DNA of 7,146 nucleotides. Origin: Oscillibacter sp. GTDB lineage: Bacteria > Bacillota > Clostridia > Oscillospirales > Oscillospiraceae. Made by a program: the position numbers and the translations under genes. The stretch's first letter is position 1, and every line of letters starts with the position of its first letter. Location of the stretch: NCBI GenBank assembly GCA_024404295.1, contig JAKSQE010000066.1:1-7146 (forward strand), in the 5' to 3' direction. The notes under the pieces were generated by a model. The model had not been told where the DNA came from. It made no database searches and was given only the letters and a program-made list of their open reading frames with translations. Below are positions 1 through 6,443 of the stretch, piece by piece.

Positions 1-559
1 CGGTGCCGTAGCCCACAACGGGGACACCGTGGGTCTCCAGATACTCTAGCGTCAGGCCCAGATCCAGAATGGACTTTGCACCGGCGCAGACGACCATAAC
101 GGGAGTCTTAGCCAGCTCCTCCAGGTCTGCGGAGATATCCATCGTAGTCTCAGCACCGCGGTGCACACCGCCGATACCGCCGGTAGCAAAGATCTTGATG
201 CCGGCCAGGTTGGCAATGATCATGGTAGTAGCAACGGTAGTGGCACCGTCTTTGCCCTGTGCGACCAGAACAGGCAGGTCACGGCGACTGGCCTTTGCCA
301 CGGCAGTACCGGTCTTGCCCAGATAGTCGATCTCCTCAGGGGACAGACCGGCCTTCAGGCGGCCACCGATCACAGCAATGGTGGCGGGGACAGCGCCGTT
401 TTCGCGGATGATCTTCTCCACGTTCAAAGCGGTCTCCACATTTTGCGGATAAGGCATACCGTGAGAGATGATGGTGGACTCCAGAGCCACAACAGGCTTG
501 CCGGCATCCAGAGCTTCCTGCACTTCGGGCAGGATATCCAAATAGCGATTCAGATTCAT
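1..559 (-). CDS. psuG: Pseudouridine-5'-phosphate glycosidase, N-terminal 186 residues (runs off left edge)
   Basis: This enzyme reversibly cleaves the C-C glycosidic bond of pseudouridine 5'-phosphate, giving uracil and ribose 5-phosphate in the cytoplasm. The visible 186 residues are the N-terminal part of a family of roughly 300 residues; the C-terminus lies outside the window. By recalled comparison with E. coli PsuG (YeiN), a constant offset of four residues places the catalytic and metal-binding positions at Glu27 (ALESTIISHG), Lys89 (VAKASRRDLP), Asp145 (ISADL) and Lys162 (CAGAKSILD), so all are intact. The glycine-rich stretch ATGGIGGVHRGAE (125-137) is also typical. The start ATG at 559-557 has a GGAGG site at 565-569 with a 5-base spacer. 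It follows psuK by 39 bases on the same strand, so the two are probably co-transcribed. No frameshift is visible in the part present. Confidence 0.96.
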   Translation of the reverse strand, partial: MNLNRYLDILPEVQEALDAGKPVVALESTIISHGMPYPQNVETALNVEKIIRENGAVPATIAVIGGRLKAGLSPEEIDYLGKTGTAVAKASRRDLPVLVAQGKDGATTVATTMIIANLAGIKIFATGGIGGVHRGAETTMDISADLEELAKTPVMVVCAGAKSILDLGLTLEYLETHGVPVVGYGT

Positions 560-598
560 GACAACCTCCAAATACTTAAAAAATTCTGTGATTGTAAA

Positions 599-1510
599 TT
601 AAAGACCGGCTCGCTGGCGCAGAGCTGCTTCGCAGAGAGCCGGGTTGTTGGCTTGGCTGCTCTCCATAGCAATGGAAGCGGCAGCAAGGCCGGCTTTGGC
701 TGCGTCGGTCAGGGATAACTGATTAACATAACTCCAAACAACTGCGGACATAAACGCATCGCCCGCACCGGTAGTATTGCAAATACTGGTGGGGAAGACG
801 GGAAGCTTTACACGTTCACCGGCTTTGGCGGCGAGAACACCGTCACGGCCCAAAGAAAGGAAAATATATTGCATGCCAGTACTTAGCAAAGCATCTACCG
901 CTTTCTGAAGGCTTTCTTCATCCGTAATGGACACACCGGAGAGCAGTTCGGCCTCCATGCGATTGGGCTTTAATGTATGAAGTTTACATAAAGAAGTTTT
1001 CAGACGACCGCCCTTTGCGACAGATACCGGATCGGAAAACAGGGGAGCTGTGCAGTGCTGAGCCAGATATTCAATGCTTTCCTGCGGGATATTGGCATCA
1101 ACGACCACTGCATCGCTGCGGTTTAGCTCGTCCATGCGGCTCTCCAAAGCGGCAGGGGTCAGATGGCGATAGATCTCCATATCGTTGACGGCCAAAGCCA
1201 TGTCGCCGTCCACATCGGTAATAAACAGATAGGTCGATGTACGCTCACCGTCCACGGTCAGAGACAGGGAAGCATCGATCCCGAGTTCCTGACAGGAACG
1301 GCGGATCCGTTCCGCATGGTCATCGTTTCCGAAAACGCTCAGCAAACGAACGTTCAAACCTAACAGAGCCAGGTTATGGGCAATATTTCGACCGACACCG
1401 CCCAAAGAAGTGGTGACCACACCGGGATTGGAGTCCCCCAGTGTAGCGGCATTGCTGGGGCGTCCGCCAATGTCGATGTTAACGCCGCCAACTACAGTTA
1501 CAAGAGCCAT
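599..1510 (-). CDS. psuK: Pseudouridine kinase, PfkB/ribokinase family
   Basis: This cytoplasmic kinase phosphorylates pseudouridine to pseudouridine 5'-phosphate using ATP, providing the substrate for the adjacent psuG product. The 303-residue protein has both PfkB signatures: the N-terminal SLGGVGRNIAHNLALLG (35-51) and the C-terminal NTTGAGDAF (245-253), with the predicted catalytic base Asp251. Features recalled as specific to PsuK rather than generic ribokinases are DSNPG (26-30), VNDMEI (108-113), HTLKPNRMEAE (178-188) and ANNP (287-290). Together with the psuG neighbour this makes the call strong. The frame is open to an ATG at 1558, but I chose ATG 1510. It has a GGAGG site at 1518-1522 with a 7-base spacer, the protein begins as a normal PfkB strand (MALVTVVGG), and the predicted promoter -10 lies at 1548-1553, so longer forms would start at or upstream of the transcript start. 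Confidence 0.95.
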   Translation of the reverse strand: MALVTVVGGVNIDIGGRPSNAATLGDSNPGVVTTSLGGVGRNIAHNLALLGLNVRLLSVFGNDDHAERIRRSCQELGIDASLSLTVDGERTSTYLFITDVDGDMALAVNDMEIYRHLTPAALESRMDELNRSDAVVVDANIPQESIEYLAQHCTAPLFSDPVSVAKGGRLKTSLCKLHTLKPNRMEAELLSGVSITDEESLQKAVDALLSTGMQYIFLSLGRDGVLAAKAGERVKLPVFPTSICNTTGAGDAFMSAVVWSYVNQLSLTDAAKAGLAAASIAMESSQANNPALCEAALRQRAGL

Positions 1511-1547
1511 TCGGCCACCTCCAAATTCCAAAAGATGGGATGCCATT

Positions 1548-1575
1548 AGTTTACCCAATTGTCAAAAAAAGTCAA
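1548..1575 (-). promoter_or_regulatory. Predicted sigma-A-type promoter for psuK-psuG
   Basis: On the minus strand a -35 TTGACT (1570-1575) is followed, after a 16-base spacer containing a T-run, by a -10 TAAACT (1548-1553). Transcription should begin near 1541, leaving a leader of about 30 bases that carries the GGAGG site of psuK. The spacing is slightly short and the -10 matches four of six consensus bases, so this is a reasonable but unproven call. Confidence 0.6.
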
Positions 1576-1632
1576 CCTCTTGGAAAGATTTCATGCAATG
1601 GAACGAGCGGATTAGAACGCTTCTTGAATAAA

Positions 1633-1648
1633 CCGTAAACTCCGTAAA
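1633..1648. repeat. Short direct repeat CCGTAAA x2
   Basis: Two perfect copies of CCGTAAA lie at 1633-1639 and 1642-1648, so their starts are 9 bases apart. They sit about 17 bases upstream of the predicted -35 of the lipoprotein-regulator-kinase operon, in the divergent spacer it shares with psuK. OmpR/PhoB-type regulators bind direct repeats upstream of promoters, usually with an 11-base period, so a regulator site is possible. In so short a sequence it could also be chance. Confidence 0.3.
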
Positions 1649-1664
1649 AAACCAAAAGAAATGC

Positions 1665-1693
1665 TACACAAATGAAGGAAGATGTGCTATTCT
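1665..1693 (+). promoter_or_regulatory. Predicted promoter of the lipoprotein/two-component operon
   Basis: The elements are a -35-like TACACA (1665-1670), a 17-base spacer, and an extended -10 TGC-TATTCT (1685-1693). Each hexamer matches four of six consensus bases, and the TG extension adds weight. Transcription would start near 1700. That is only about 8 bases before the ATG at 1708 and about 50 bases before the TTG at 1750, which matters for choosing the start of the lipoprotein gene. An overlapping TATATT at 1693-1698 is a better hexamer but has no -35 at a suitable distance. Confidence 0.55.
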
Positions 1694-1749
1694 ATATTAG
1701 TTAAAGTATGTCCTACAAACTGAAGTTCAGCAGAGGGGAGGCGGAACGG

Positions 1750-3099
1750 TTGAAACGAATCAAAATGATGCTTTTTGCACTGGCAATGATGACCGTTTTA
1801 AGCGGCTGTTCTGCCGTGCGCTTGACGCTGAATCCGCAGGATCTGTATGCGCTGCCGAAACTGCCGGAGCGATATACTGCTCTGAACCAGGAGATCAGCG
1901 CCATCTTAGAAGCCGGTGCGGAGTATGCAGTCCCTGCTGCCGGCAGTAATATCCAGCCGGTACAAATGACCGACCTGGACGGAGACGGAAGGGAAGAAGC
2001 GTTGGCCTTTTTCCGCAAAGTGGATGATGAAAAGCCACTGAAGATCTGCATTTTTACCGCAGAGGGGACAGGCTATCGCCAGAGCGCCCTGATCGAAGGC
2101 AGCGGTGCAGCGATCAACAGCATTGCTTACAGTGATTTGAATGGCGATGGACGACTGGAACTTCTTGTGGGCTGGCGTGTCAGTGCAGAACTTTTGGCTT
2201 TGTCTGTTTACGAACTGCAAGGGGAGGAACCTCGGGAACTGATCCACACCAACTATGTGAAATATACGATTGCCGATCTGAATGCGGATGGAATGCGGGA
2301 ACTGGTCGCGCTGCACTCCAATCAGGAAGGAGTCGGTGTGGCCGACTGCTATGGATGGATCGAGGAGGAATTGGCTTTGCTGGATTCCACCAGCGTTTCC
2401 ATGACCATGGCGGAACTGAGCCGGCTGGGCCGTTTAACTGTTGGTACTCTGGAAGATGAAACGAAAGCGCTGTTTGTGACCGGAGTGGCAGACGGCTCTC
2501 GTGCGATCACGGACGTGCTGGTTTTGAACCAGGCGGGATTGAGTAATTGCATGCTTTCTGACGCTACCGGTGTGACACAGTCTATTACAGCGTTCCGCGG
2601 ACTGTATCCCATGGACTTCAACGGCGACGGCCTGACGGAAGTGCCATACCCACAGGTACTGCCTGATCTGGAGGATGAAGACAGCGACTATTACCGGATC
2701 GACTGGAAAACGTGCAATCTGAACGGAACCGGAAAAACCGTGCTGTCTACGTACCACGATATGGATCAGAACTGGTATTTGCAATTGCCTGATGAGTGGC
2801 GGGAGCAGATCACCGTAAACCGCAGTACTTCTTCGGAAGAGATCAATGTGACATTCTATATTTACAACAAGACCGGCGGAGAACAACAACCGTTTTTGCG
2901 CATCACCACGCTGATCGGAACGAACCGGGAGCGACAGTCCCTGCGGACAGGACGATTTGTGCTTCGGAGAGAAAATGAGGCAATTTACGTGGCGGAATTG
3001 TTGAAGGAAAATGACAACTGGCAGTACGGCGTAACAGAGGATCAGGTGCGCGGCGCATTCAGCCTCATCGCCAAGGAATGGACTGCCAGCGATGCTTGA
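1750..3099 (+). CDS. Surface lipoprotein with FG-GAP/VCBS-like Asp-rich repeats
   Basis: This is a predicted lipoprotein of 449 residues anchored on the outer face of the membrane; its molecular function is unknown. It starts with a lipoprotein signal peptide: a basic KRIK, a hydrophobic core, then lipobox LSGC with the lipidated Cys20. Four loops of the form DxNGDGxxE follow at 75-82, 129-137, 176-184 and 289-297. They resemble FG-GAP/VCBS calcium-binding turns of beta-propeller blades. A fifth, degenerate position lies near 232-242. I chose TTG 1750 over the upstream in-frame ATG 1708 because AGGGGAGG (1734-1741) stands 8 bases before it, the resulting signal peptide has a normal 19 residues, and ATG 1708 lies almost at the predicted transcript start without a ribosome binding site. 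The response regulator follows 21 bases later, so this is likely the first gene of a signalling operon. A sensory accessory role is inference. Confidence 0.8.
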   Translation: MKRIKMMLFALAMMTVLSGCSAVRLTLNPQDLYALPKLPERYTALNQEISAILEAGAEYAVPAAGSNIQPVQMTDLDGDGREEALAFFRKVDDEKPLKICIFTAEGTGYRQSALIEGSGAAINSIAYSDLNGDGRLELLVGWRVSAELLALSVYELQGEEPRELIHTNYVKYTIADLNADGMRELVALHSNQEGVGVADCYGWIEEELALLDSTSVSMTMAELSRLGRLTVGTLEDETKALFVTGVADGSRAITDVLVLNQAGLSNCMLSDATGVTQSITAFRGLYPMDFNGDGLTEVPYPQVLPDLEDEDSDYYRIDWKTCNLNGTGKTVLSTYHDMDQNWYLQLPDEWREQITVNRSTSSEEINVTFYIYNKTGGEQQPFLRITTLIGTNRERQSLRTGRFVLRRENEAIYVAELLKENDNWQYGVTEDQVRGAFSLIAKEWTASDA

Positions 3100-3120
3100 T
3101 AAATGCGAAAGGAGAGCGCT

Positions 3121-3807
3121 ATGAAAAAGGTTTTGGTGTTAGAGGATGAATCCAGCATCCGTAGTTTTATTGTGATCAACCTGACCAGAGCGGGTTATGA
3201 GGTGGTAGAGGCGGAGACCGGCGAAACAGCACTGGAACTGTTGCGAGCCAATCCGGATACCAAGGTCGCACTTCTGGATATCATGCTGCCCGGCATTGAC
3301 GGTTTTGAGGTTTGCCGCAGGATTCGGGCGACCAATACGAAAATCGGCATTATTATGCTGACAGCGCGGACACAGGAGATGGATAAAGTCACCGGATTGA
3401 TGACCGGTGCCGATGACTATGTGACGAAACCCTTCTCCCCCGCAGAACTGACAGCCCGAGTGGACGCATTGTTCCGTCGGGCAGGTGGCGAGGAGTCCCC
3501 GGTGACCGGTGAGATCGACCAGCCGCCCTTTTTGCTGAACACCCATAATCGGACGTTGGAGAAAAACGGTGAGCGCATTAAATTGACGCAGGTGGAATAT
3601 TCCATCATGCGGGTATTTATGGAAAACCCTGGTAAGGCATTGTCGAGAGAGGAAATACTGGACCGGGTTTGGGGCAGAGATTATTTTGGCGAGTTGAAAA
3701 TCGTAGATGTCAACATTCGCCGCCTGCGTTTGAAGATCGAAGATAACGTACAAAATCCCACTTACATCACAACCGTGTGGGGCTTTGGCTATAAGTGGGG
3801 ACTATAA
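3121..3807 (+). CDS. OmpR/PhoB-family response regulator
   Basis: This cytoplasmic transcription factor should be switched on by phosphotransfer from the kinase encoded just downstream. The 228 residues form a receiver domain (1 to about 120) and a C-terminal winged helix (about 136-228). Receiver landmarks are all present: acidic pocket Glu8/Asp9, phospho-acceptor Asp53 in LLDIMLPG, switch Thr81 and Lys103 in TKPF. The winged helix has a recognition-helix segment around VDVNIRRLRLKIE (195-207) and the usual ending VWGFGYKW. An ATG at 3103 would add six residues (MRKESA), but ATG 3121 is preferred because AAAGGAG (3108-3114) lies 6 bases before it and MKKVLVLEDE is the standard receiver start. 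It is 21 bases after the lipoprotein gene and 47 before the kinase gene. Its targets cannot be read from the window; autoregulation is possible. No specific family name (PhoB, WalR, etc.) can be assigned. Confidence 0.95.
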   Translation: MKKVLVLEDESSIRSFIVINLTRAGYEVVEAETGETALELLRANPDTKVALLDIMLPGIDGFEVCRRIRATNTKIGIIMLTARTQEMDKVTGLMTGADDYVTKPFSPAELTARVDALFRRAGGEESPVTGEIDQPPFLLNTHNRTLEKNGERIKLTQVEYSIMRVFMENPGKALSREEILDRVWGRDYFGELKIVDVNIRRLRLKIEDNVQNPTYITTVWGFGYKWGL

Positions 3808-3854
3808 TTACGGCGAAAACAGCAAAGCAAAATTGGGAAAGGAGCGTTGATGCC

Positions 3855-5297
3855 ATGACGATCAAAGTGCATAAGAAAAAAGCGCTGCAAATGCGAAGTC
3901 TGCGTCAACGCTGGATCACCAACAGTGTTTTGCCCATCGTACTGTTTTTGACGATGGTGGCTGCATTGGCATCCCTGTCCATCACAAATTACTATTACAC
4001 GGGAATGCGTGACGGCCTGATGCGTCAGGCAAAGGCACAATCCGGCGCATTTATTGATTACTTTATGGACGAGGGCTTTTCGGACTATCTGAAAAAAGCG
4101 AATCAGGCCATTTCGGATTATGAAGAAAAAGAGCGTGTGGAAATGCAATTCGTTTCCAGTACCGGACGGATCTTAGCGTCTTCCACATCAAATTTGACCG
4201 TAGGTGTGCGCCCCGGCACCGATGATATCGCCAACGCTGCAGAAAACAATCGCATTGCGTATTTTCAGGGGAGAGACCCGCAGACCGGGGAACGGATCCT
4301 TTCGGTCTCCCATCCACTGACTGCCAACGGAAAAGTGGTCGGCGTTATGCGGTTCGTCACATCTCTCAGCTATGCGGATCGTCAGGCGCGGCTGAGCGTT
4401 CTGGTCATCTGTCTGGTGGCTGCGGCATGTATGCTGATGGTGTTTATCTCGAACCTGCTGTTTATCAACAATGTTGTGGAGCCTGTTGCCGTGGTGACCG
4501 ATGCAGCCAAGCGGATCTCTCAGGGCAGCTATGGCTTTTCCGTGGAAAACAAATATACCGGTGAGCTGGGTGAATTGGTGGATAATATCAATGACATGTC
4601 CACGAAGATCGGTCAGAACGAAAAAATGAAAACCGAATTTATCTCTTCCGTGTCTCACGAGCTGAGAACGCCGCTGACCGCAATCAACGGCTGGGGTGAG
4701 ACGATCCTTGCCGACAACACCGGCGATCAGGAACAACTCAAGCGTGGGTTGCGTATCATGCTGGGTGAGTCAAAACGACTGAGCGGCATGGTGGAAGAAC
4801 TGCTGGAATTCTCCAAGATGGAAGATGGACGCTTTACGCTTCAGTTGGAGGAGACGGATCTGCAGGCGGAATTTGAAGATGCCATTTTTACCTATCGGGA
4901 ACTGTTTCGACAAGAGGGCATTGAACTGGAATATGAGCCGGGGGAGGAAATTTTACCCATGATCTCCGGCGATCCGGAGCGATTGAAGCAGGTGTTTTGC
5001 AACGTGTTGGACAATGCAGCTAAGCACGGCGGCGCAGGAAAGCGGATCACTGCATCGATCATGCAGGAGGGTGCAGAACAGATCCTTCGGGTGCGAGATT
5101 ATGGCCCGGGTATTCCGGAAGCAGAACTGCCCTATGTTAAGCAAAAATTCTACAAGGGATCCTCCAAGGCCCGCGGCAGCGGCATTGGTCTTGCCGTGTG
5201 TGAGGAGATCATCAAGCTCCACGGTGGCACGTTTGAAATTGCCAATGCCGAGGGCGGCGGTGCGGAGGTTACCATTCGTTTGCCGGCAGAAAAATAA
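3855..5297 (+). CDS. Membrane sensor histidine kinase with extracytoplasmic domain and HAMP
   Basis: This is the probable sensor partner of the preceding response regulator. The 480 residues show a basic N-terminus, membrane helix 1 (about 22-44), an extracytoplasmic region (about 45-180) containing the PAS/Cache-like pattern VSSTGRILASS (100-110), helix 2 (about 181-205), HAMP (about 205-257), a dimerisation/phospho-acceptor segment SSVSHELRTPL with His268, and a HATPase domain. The ATP-binding boxes are complete: N box Asn383 and Asn387, G1 DYGPGI (415-420), F box FYKG (432-435) and G2 GSGIGLAV (441-448). The stretch between F and G2 boxes looks short but not broken. The frame opens at 3795, overlapping the regulator gene, but ATG 3855 is chosen because AAAGGAG (3838-3844) lies 10 bases upstream; the nearer ATG at 3850 is out of frame. 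The ligand is unknown. The co-encoded lipoprotein may act at its outer domain, but that is inference. Confidence 0.94.
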   Translation: MTIKVHKKKALQMRSLRQRWITNSVLPIVLFLTMVAALASLSITNYYYTGMRDGLMRQAKAQSGAFIDYFMDEGFSDYLKKANQAISDYEEKERVEMQFVSSTGRILASSTSNLTVGVRPGTDDIANAAENNRIAYFQGRDPQTGERILSVSHPLTANGKVVGVMRFVTSLSYADRQARLSVLVICLVAAACMLMVFISNLLFINNVVEPVAVVTDAAKRISQGSYGFSVENKYTGELGELVDNINDMSTKIGQNEKMKTEFISSVSHELRTPLTAINGWGETILADNTGDQEQLKRGLRIMLGESKRLSGMVEELLEFSKMEDGRFTLQLEETDLQAEFEDAIFTYRELFRQEGIELEYEPGEEILPMISGDPERLKQVFCNVLDNAAKHGGAGKRITASIMQEGAEQILRVRDYGPGIPEAELPYVKQKFYKGSSKARGSGIGLAVCEEIIKLHGGTFEIANAEGGGAEVTIRLPAEK

Positions 5298-5311
5298 AAT
5301 CGAACAAATGT

Positions 5312-5340
5312 TTGCAATTTGCTGCAAGCTATGATAGAAT
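5312..5340 (+). promoter_or_regulatory. Predicted sigma-A promoter of the DUF1385 gene
   Basis: A -35 TTGCAA (5312-5317) and a -10 TAGAAT (5335-5340) are separated by exactly 17 bases, with a TGA extended -10 at 5332-5334. Expected transcription start is about 5347, only some 15 bases before the ATG at 5362, so the ribosome binding site AAAGGA (5348-5353) would sit at the very 5' end of the mRNA. It separates the membrane-protein gene from the signalling operon, whose last gene ends at 5297; no intrinsic terminator is visible between them. Confidence 0.75.
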
Positions 5341-5361
5341 AAAATTGAAAGGAAAAATTCT

Positions 5362-6327
5362 ATGGCAGAAAACAAATCCTGTGCCTTCCGCACCAGCATT
5401 GGCGGACAGGCACTGATCGAAGGAATCCTGATGCGCGGCCCCGAAAAGCAGGCTATCGTTGTGCGCGATCAGGAAGGAAATCTGGTTGAAAAGGTGGAGG
5501 AGCTGCGACTCATTAAAGATCGCTATCCGATTTTAGGTTTGCCGCTGATCCGCGGGACGGTGAACTTCCTGTCCTCCATGGTGAACGGTGTGAAGGCGCT
5601 GATGTATTCTGCGGACTTTTTCCCGGAGGAAGAAGCTGCCAAGCCCTCCAAACTGGATCTGTGGCTGGAGAAGCACTTTAAGGACGAGAAACTGGAAAAG
5701 GCATTGATCGCTTTGGCAGTGGTGCTGGGCGTCGGCATGTCGGTTTTTCTGTTTCTGGTGCTGCCTACTCTGCTGACCGGTGCGATCCTGCACTTCTTCC
5801 CGAACTTCCCTCTTTGGGGCCGGAACGTGGTGGAAGGCTTACTGAAGATCGTGATTTTTATGTGTTACCTGATCTTCTGCTCCAAGCAGAAGGACATTTA
5901 CCGGGTGTTTCAGTACCACGGTGCGGAGCATAAGACTATTTTCTGCTATGAGGCAGGCTTGCCCTTGACGGTGGAGAACGTGCGGATCCAACCGCGGCAC
6001 CACCCTCGCTGCGGAACGAGCTTCCTGTTTGTGGTCATTTTTGTTTCTATTTTGGTGTCCAGCGTTGTGTTCGGCATTTGGCCTATGACCAATGCATGGC
6101 TGCGAACCCTGGTGCATCTGGCGCTGCTGCCTTTGGTGGTTGGTATTACTTATGAGTTTAATCGCTGGGTAGGCCGCCATGATAATGCATTGACCCGATT
6201 CCTGTCCGCACCCGGTATGTGGATGCAGAATTTCACCACCAATGAGCCGGAGGACGGCATGATCGAAGTGGCCATCCGGTCTATTGAGTTGGTGCTGCCC
6301 GACCAAAAGGGCAAAGATCAGTGGTAA
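5362..6327 (+). CDS. DUF1385 (YqhQ-like) polytopic membrane protein
   Basis: This is a conserved membrane protein of unknown molecular function, widespread in Firmicutes. The 321 residues carry the family's N-terminal signature GGQALIEGILMRGP (14-27), with a second conserved stretch YPILGLPLIRGTVNF (55-69). About four hydrophobic segments follow, near 113-141, 155-173, 220-240 and 245-265. Between the second and third lie YHGAEHKTIFCYE (185-197) and PRHHPRCGT (211-219), a cluster of His and Cys residues (His186, His190, His213, His214, Cys217) that could bind a metal or form an active site; this is inference. The start has AAAGGA at 5348-5353, 8 bases before ATG. In many Clostridia this gene precedes prmC and often prfA, as seen here for prmC. 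That suggests chromosomal housekeeping context but does not prove a role in translation. Confidence 0.92.
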   Translation: MAENKSCAFRTSIGGQALIEGILMRGPEKQAIVVRDQEGNLVEKVEELRLIKDRYPILGLPLIRGTVNFLSSMVNGVKALMYSADFFPEEEAAKPSKLDLWLEKHFKDEKLEKALIALAVVLGVGMSVFLFLVLPTLLTGAILHFFPNFPLWGRNVVEGLLKIVIFMCYLIFCSKQKDIYRVFQYHGAEHKTIFCYEAGLPLTVENVRIQPRHHPRCGTSFLFVVIFVSILVSSVVFGIWPMTNAWLRTLVHLALLPLVVGITYEFNRWVGRHDNALTRFLSAPGMWMQNFTTNEPEDGMIEVAIRSIELVLPDQKGKDQW

Positions 6328-6443
6328 ATTGTCCCTAAAAAAACTCTGACGCAAGCCGCGCTTGCGGAAGAAAAGGAGGAGCAAGGAAACGGATCTGCTT
6401 TTGCCGTAGGCGAAAGTGAGAGAAGCGGACTTTGTGACGACGC
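6328..6443 (+). other. Structured non-coding spacer upstream of prmC
   Basis: These 116 bases hold no supportable gene but two compact hairpins. The first is a perfect 7-bp stem CGCAAGC/GCTTGCG with a 3-base loop (6350-6366). The second pairs CTTTTGCC (6398-6405) with GGCGAAAG (6409-6416) around loop GTA, with one G-U pair. An alternative pairing of TCTGCTT (6394-6400) with AAGCGGA (6423-6429) would compete with the second. An isolated strong ribosome-binding-like AAGGAGGA (6373-6380) has no usable start codon after it. The spacer could be an mRNA leader, a processing site or a copy of a dispersed intergenic repeat; the sequence alone does not decide. Confidence 0.55.
6350..6366. repeat. Perfect inverted repeat (7-bp stem, 3-base loop)
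   Basis: CGCAAGC (6350-6356), loop CGC, GCTTGCG (6360-6366). On the plus strand it is followed by purines, not a T-run, so it is not a standard terminator for the DUF1385 gene. On the minus strand a run of seven T (opposite 6337-6343) comes only after six more bases, and no minus-strand gene ends here. Confidence 0.7.

Noticed and set aside
161..718. 185-codon open frame on the plus strand
   Set aside because: It lies antisense across psuG and psuK, has low-complexity composition rich in Gly, Ser and His, resembles no family, and both genes beneath it have intact catalytic motifs.
1561..1575. GTCAA repeats flanking an A-run as an operator
   Set aside because: The two GTCAA copies are mostly explained by the -35 element and the adjacent poly-A/T spacer; there is no dyad symmetry.
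3139..3753. 204-codon open frame on the minus strand
   Set aside because: It is the antisense shadow of the response regulator, has no ribosome binding site or domain, and is rich in Cys, His and Gln as expected for a reversed frame.
4188..4736. 182-codon open frame on the minus strand
   Set aside because: It is antisense to the histidine kinase and shows no recognisable domain.
6337..6366. Intrinsic terminator after the DUF1385 gene
   Set aside because: The hairpin is followed by purines on the plus strand. On the minus strand the T-run is separated from the stem by six bases and no minus-strand gene ends there.
5839..6384. 181-codon open frame on the minus strand
   Set aside because: It is antisense to the membrane half of the DUF1385 gene and reaches only slightly into the spacer; no motif supports it.
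6373..6407. Small peptide gene after the AAGGAGGA site
   Set aside because: No ATG or GTG follows at a usable distance, and the nearest TTG (6402) is followed by a stop after one more codon.
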